Below are positions 60,708 to 64,000 of a stretch of 64,000 bases of DNA, one piece after another; position 1 is the stretch's first letter; the number at the start of each line of letters is the position of its first letter. Under the pieces are notes generated by a model that did no database searches, was not told the DNA's origin, and saw only the letters and a list, made by a program, of their open reading frames with translations. Location of the stretch: NCBI GenBank assembly GCA_964035575.1, contig OZ037919.1, positions 1,116,001 to 1,180,000 of the forward strand, given 5' to 3'. The translations under genes were made by a program, and so were the position numbers. Origin of the DNA: Rhynchopus sp. YZ270_cl-10. Its lineage: Eukaryota; Euglenozoa; Diplonemea; Diplonemida; Diplonemidae.

Positions 60708-62240
60708 ATGGGAAATACACAGAACGCGATCCCACCCAGAGATGACCAGTACTTCTCCATCATATTTGTCATGGGTGAACTCTATCTGGTGCACACACCA
60801 CCACACATTACGCAAGCTATCCAGAAAAGATGCAACTCTGCTGGGTACATCAGTGCATGTTGCAGTGACATGATGAAGCGGTGTGACGACGGCACCATCC
60901 GTCTCACCCTGTATGGGTTTTCGGAGGAATCAAAGGCACAAGCCGTACGTGCAAAGGCACTCCTCCTGCGCATCTTAACAGACATCTACGCACACGGCTA
61001 CGAGGCAGTGCAGAACACAGACCTTTCCAGGGAATATGCTTTCTCAACGTGGATCTTCCAGAAGATGGATCCACAGTCACCTCGCAAGACGAGTGGACTG
61101 TTGACTGTGGGGATCAGCAGCTACGATGCACTGCACCTGATTGGCTGCTCGCAGGGAACGAACATTGTTGTGAAAGCTGTGCAGCAGGGATACGCCGGAG
61201 GTGTGCAGAGTGAAGGCATTTTTAGCGGTGTGTGCCGTGAGATGAAGCTGAACGGGTACCCCTGGGGCAATGGGCACTACGCTGATTTGATGGCAGGGCG
61301 GAACCTGCTTCTGCGGATCTTTGAAGCGATGGACCGTGAGGGGAAGTCGATCCTCACAACCTGCAACTTCAAGGGCACGTCGGACAACCTGTACTTCACG
61401 GACAACCCGCACTGCGACAGACAGGGACGCTTTGCGATGCTCAGTCTGAACTCCACCGACTGTCTGCGTGTTCTGAACTTGGGGACTGAGGAGGTGGGGA
61501 TGATCCGTTCCATCATCAAGTCGTACTGGCCGCGTGGGGTGCAGGCAGAAGGTGCGAAGGCTGGGTACTATGAGTTCAAGTTGAAGGGCACACCTTGGTG
61601 GGCAGACGGAACTGACGCTGTTGCATCGCGACTGCTGATGTCGCACCTGTTTGAGGCGATGAAGGCTGTTGGGTGGGAGGTGCACGCTTCATTGGATGTG
61701 AGCAGGAAGCTGAGGGACAAGTCTGTGATTGTTCTCCGCAGCTGCACACCGTCACAGGACAAGCACATCTGCATCAGCTTCAACGAAACAGACAAGATCC
61801 GTATTCTGAACAGCACTGAGATGGTTGGCCCACTGCGTGCGACTATGTCGAAGTGGCGAGTAGACAGGGAACAGGACTACGGTGGTTCTTACGAGTTCAC
61901 GATGAGGGGCAATCCGTGGGGAGGATCCGCGGACAGGCCTTTTGGAGTTGTGATGGCGACGGACATCCTGAGGACGATGCACCGCCACGGGTGGAAGCTT
62001 CTGTGTGGTGCAGATACGTCTGCGAAGATGATGACGCGAAATGCTAATAATTATATGATCGCTAATGCGAACGCGCATGGTTATCGGTCCTATTCTCTGG
62101 ATGTGGACTCGTGGTACTTTGCGAAGTTGGACAGCAACGTGATGCCTCCGCAGGTGTACGAACAGCCGTCAGCACCACCACCTCCCCCGACAGGTGACAC
62201 CTTTGCAGCACCACAGAAGTGCGAAGGAGATGAGGTCTAA
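60708..62240 (+). CDS. MGN family four-repeat protein, paralogue C
   Basis: 510 residues from the ATG at 60708 (MGNTQNAIPPRDDQ). Four modules as in A and B, with a nearly identical core and a distinct N-terminal module (HITQAIQKRCNSAGYISACC). The last module carries a longer insertion (MMTRNANNYMIANANAHGYR). The proline-rich tail ends KCEGDEV. No intron seen. The possible N-myristoyl glycine is kept. Confidence 0.8.
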   Translation: MGNTQNAIPPRDDQYFSIIFVMGELYLVHTPPHITQAIQKRCNSAGYISACCSDMMKRCDDGTIRLTLYGFSEESKAQAVRAKALLLRILTDIYAHGYEAVQNTDLSREYAFSTWIFQKMDPQSPRKTSGLLTVGISSYDALHLIGCSQGTNIVVKAVQQGYAGGVQSEGIFSGVCREMKLNGYPWGNGHYADLMAGRNLLLRIFEAMDREGKSILTTCNFKGTSDNLYFTDNPHCDRQGRFAMLSLNSTDCLRVLNLGTEEVGMIRSIIKSYWPRGVQAEGAKAGYYEFKLKGTPWWADGTDAVASRLLMSHLFEAMKAVGWEVHASLDVSRKLRDKSVIVLRSCTPSQDKHICISFNETDKIRILNSTEMVGPLRATMSKWRVDREQDYGGSYEFTMRGNPWGGSADRPFGVVMATDILRTMHRHGWKLLCGADTSAKMMTRNANNYMIANANAHGYRSYSLDVDSWYFAKLDSNVMPPQVYEQPSAPPPPPTGDTFAAPQKCEGDEV

Positions 62241-63561
62241 GCGCTGCATCAGCATTCATCTAGTGGACACATGGTGAGGTGTCCTCTTCAAGGGTTGAAC
62301 ATCATCCCTATTCACGAATCCTATTTTCTTTACTTCCCGTTCTCCCATTTTTCCATTTCAATTGTTCTGCGATGAGTGGAAGAGATAGTGGACAGGTTTG
62401 CTCGTCTGGTTGGTTTGCCACAGAGCATTCTCGCAAGCTATCAATGCGATTTTGTTTACTTGTTGATGATGTAAAAAGCTAAATGACTTATTCGTTCTGT
62501 TTTTTTCTATCAACACACAAGATAGACAGAGTCCTGCATAGATTCTTTAGAGACGCTTCGTGACATTTTCTCTCATTTTTGGGTTCTCATTTGTTTTTCG
62601 TATTTTTGAAGTTCTTATCAAGTGATTTCTCGCTCTGATATTTTTTGTTCGTGAACTCTATCAAGGTGTTGACGCTCGAACCTATGTCTCACCTCTTACC
62701 ACAGAGTTTACGAAAGAGGGGGCGAGGAGGGGTATGCGGGGCGTTTTTTTTTTTGTTGAGACCACTGCCTTGCAAAGGTTGTAGGGGAGGAAATGAAAAC
62801 ACATCTGAGTGTGCCCGAATTTTTGGTGTGAGCGATGTAAACACGACATAACTTTTCCACAGAAAAGTTTTTGATTTTTATCCTACACACTCCACAAAAA
62901 TCCGGTGCGATCAACGACAAAATGGCCGTTTTATGGATTTTAAGCTCGAGTCGTAAGGGAAGCCACTGAGGCCGGCTTTGTGATCAATGCGATCAACGAA
63001 AAATTCTTTTTCTGACTTCGTTTCTTTCTTTATCAGACTAGCTTAAACTCAGATAACAGTTTTTATTTCCTTCAGGGTCAGCTACCCTGCCTCTTCTTTG
63101 AACTACCGGTGCATAGCCTTTGTGTTTCTTTTTTGGGTGTGCGGGACCCTGCTAAGGGTTCCTGCTAACCGTATTCAAAATCAGAGGAGGAAAAATTCAC
63201 GTGTGTGCAGCTCAACCTCTGCGCGGACACGAAGTAAAAAAGGGGGGGTGGCATCTTTTATTACTTTGATGAGTTATGTGTTGCATTCCTTCCACATAGC
63301 GATCGATGTCAGGGATGCGGAGAGGAGTCTCCTTCAAACCAGTGCACGTGTCCTCACGTGCGCTAGAAGAGAGGGTGTGACATGCTGAGCCTCTCGGACA
63401 GGTGCAAGGGTAATGCCAAGTGACCAAAAGTGTTCCCAAGCAGAAGGGGCTTCGAACCTGTGTGGGCTTTGGAATGAGAATGTCGTTTTCCTTTGGTACA
63501 AAACCCCGAAACACAACACAAAAACACAGATACATACAAAATACAAAAGAAAGCTTCAAAG
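62241..63561. other. Intergenic and leader of paralogue D
   Basis: 3' flank shared with paralogue B to about 62300. The middle has no supported gene; GCGATCAACGA appears twice (near 62906 and 62989). From about 63170 the conserved upstream region of paralogue C recurs; 63330-63430 also matches the orphan leader at 56985-57080. Confidence 0.6.
63478..63561 (+). promoter_or_regulatory. Conserved promoter/leader of MGN paralogue D
   Basis: It holds GTCGTTTTCCTTTGGTACAA and CGAAACACAACACAAAAAC, then AAAGCTTCAAAG before the ATG, as in paralogues B and C. Confidence 0.65.
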
Positions 63562-64000
63562 ATGGGAACTACACAGAGCGTGATCCCACCCAGAGATGAC
63601 CAGTACTTCTCCATCATATTTGATTGGTGTTATCTCAATATGGTGCACACACCACCACACATTACGCAAGCTATCCAGAAAAGATGTGAGGCTGCTGGGT
63701 ACACAGGTGGATGCTTCACTGACATGGTGGAGCGGAGCAAGGACGGCACCACCCGCATCACCCTCAGTGGGTTTGCAGAGGAATCAAAGGCACAAGCCGT
63801 GCGCGCAAAAGCACTCCTCATGCACATATTAACAGACATCTACGCACACGGCTACGAGGCAGTGCAGAACACAGACCTTGCAAGGGAACATGATGGCTCA
63901 ACGTGGATCTTCCAGAAGATGCAGCCACAGGCACCTCGCAAGACGAGTGGACTGTTGACTGTCGGGATCAGCAGCTACGACTCACTGCACCTGATTGGCT
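63562..64000 (+). CDS. MGN family protein, paralogue D (partial, runs off the window)
   Basis: The first 146 codons are present, starting MGTTQSVIPPRDDQ. Module 1 mixes features of B (CEAAGYTGGCFTDMV) and C (HITQAIQKR, EESKAQAVRAKALL), as expected if modules are exchanged between paralogues. Then the shared core begins (RKTSGLLTVGISSYDSLHLI). The remainder lies beyond the window. Confidence 0.8.
   Translation, partial: MGTTQSVIPPRDDQYFSIIFDWCYLNMVHTPPHITQAIQKRCEAAGYTGGCFTDMVERSKDGTTRITLSGFAEESKAQAVRAKALLMHILTDIYAHGYEAVQNTDLAREHDGSTWIFQKMQPQAPRKTSGLLTVGISSYDSLHLIG

Noticed and set aside
1-64000. CRISPR arrays, tRNA or rRNA genes
   Set aside because: The repeats lack the regular repeat-spacer form, and I saw no cloverleaf with convincing A and B boxes or rRNA core sequence. 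A tool-based scan would be more sensitive.

Overview
The window is nuclear DNA of a microbial eukaryote. Four GT-AG introns beginning GTATG can be placed with in-frame joins, and the genes include a spliceosomal protein (PRKRIP1 type), an EB1-type microtubule plus-end protein, a MORN-repeat protein, a large ankyrin/ADP-ribosyltransferase protein and an RNase H-bearing non-LTR retrotransposon. Coding stretches are compact and GC-rich; intergenic DNA is AT-rich, full of long T/A and C/G runs. A flagellated protist is likely. The ubiquitin-like/LRR proteins and the ingi/I-like LINE would suit a discobid-type lineage, but the window alone does not fix the organism.

Layout. (1) 0.9-2.1 kb: secreted EGF plus GH43-like protein. 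(2) 2.2-13.2 kb: a 5.69-kb tandem duplication carrying a ubiquitin-like/beta-propeller gene and a ubiquitin-like/LRR gene, followed by a flavin amine oxidase. The left copy is decaying: its LRR gene is a chimeric pseudogene, its propeller gene has an inserted TIR element with a pentamer satellite, and its amine oxidase is cut to a stub. The right copy keeps an intact propeller gene and amine oxidase, but its LRR gene is frameshifted near the 3' end. (3) 13.7-15.8 kb: repeats and a MITE. (4) 16-29 kb: dual-specificity phosphatase, a four-repeat MGN protein, MORN protein, a 750-residue beta-rich protein with one intron, and a RecA/Rad51-like protein with one intron. (5) 29.4-36.8 kb: a roughly 2,400-residue RanBP2 zinc finger / ADP-ribosyltransferase / C1-like / ankyrin protein. 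(6) 36.9-38.3 kb: second copy of the 14-kb composite repeat, split by a 600-bp foldback element. (7) 40.5 kb: EB1 homologue. (8) 41.5-49 kb: nested non-autonomous DNA transposons, two of which have matching 6-bp target duplications; one element carries a fragment of the propeller gene. (9) 49-55.6 kb: a LINE with both ORFs open, minus strand. (10) 55.9-64 kb: PRKRIP1 homologue with two introns, a WD40 remnant, and a tandem array of three MGN paralogues, the last cut by the window end.

Functional themes are limited. The ubiquitin-like fold joined to two different repeat scaffolds, and the MGN family (variable N-terminus, nearly identical core), are the two expanding lineage-specific families. 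The rest are single housekeeping or signalling genes separated by transposon graveyards. No tRNA, rRNA, CRISPR or prokaryotic operon structure was seen.
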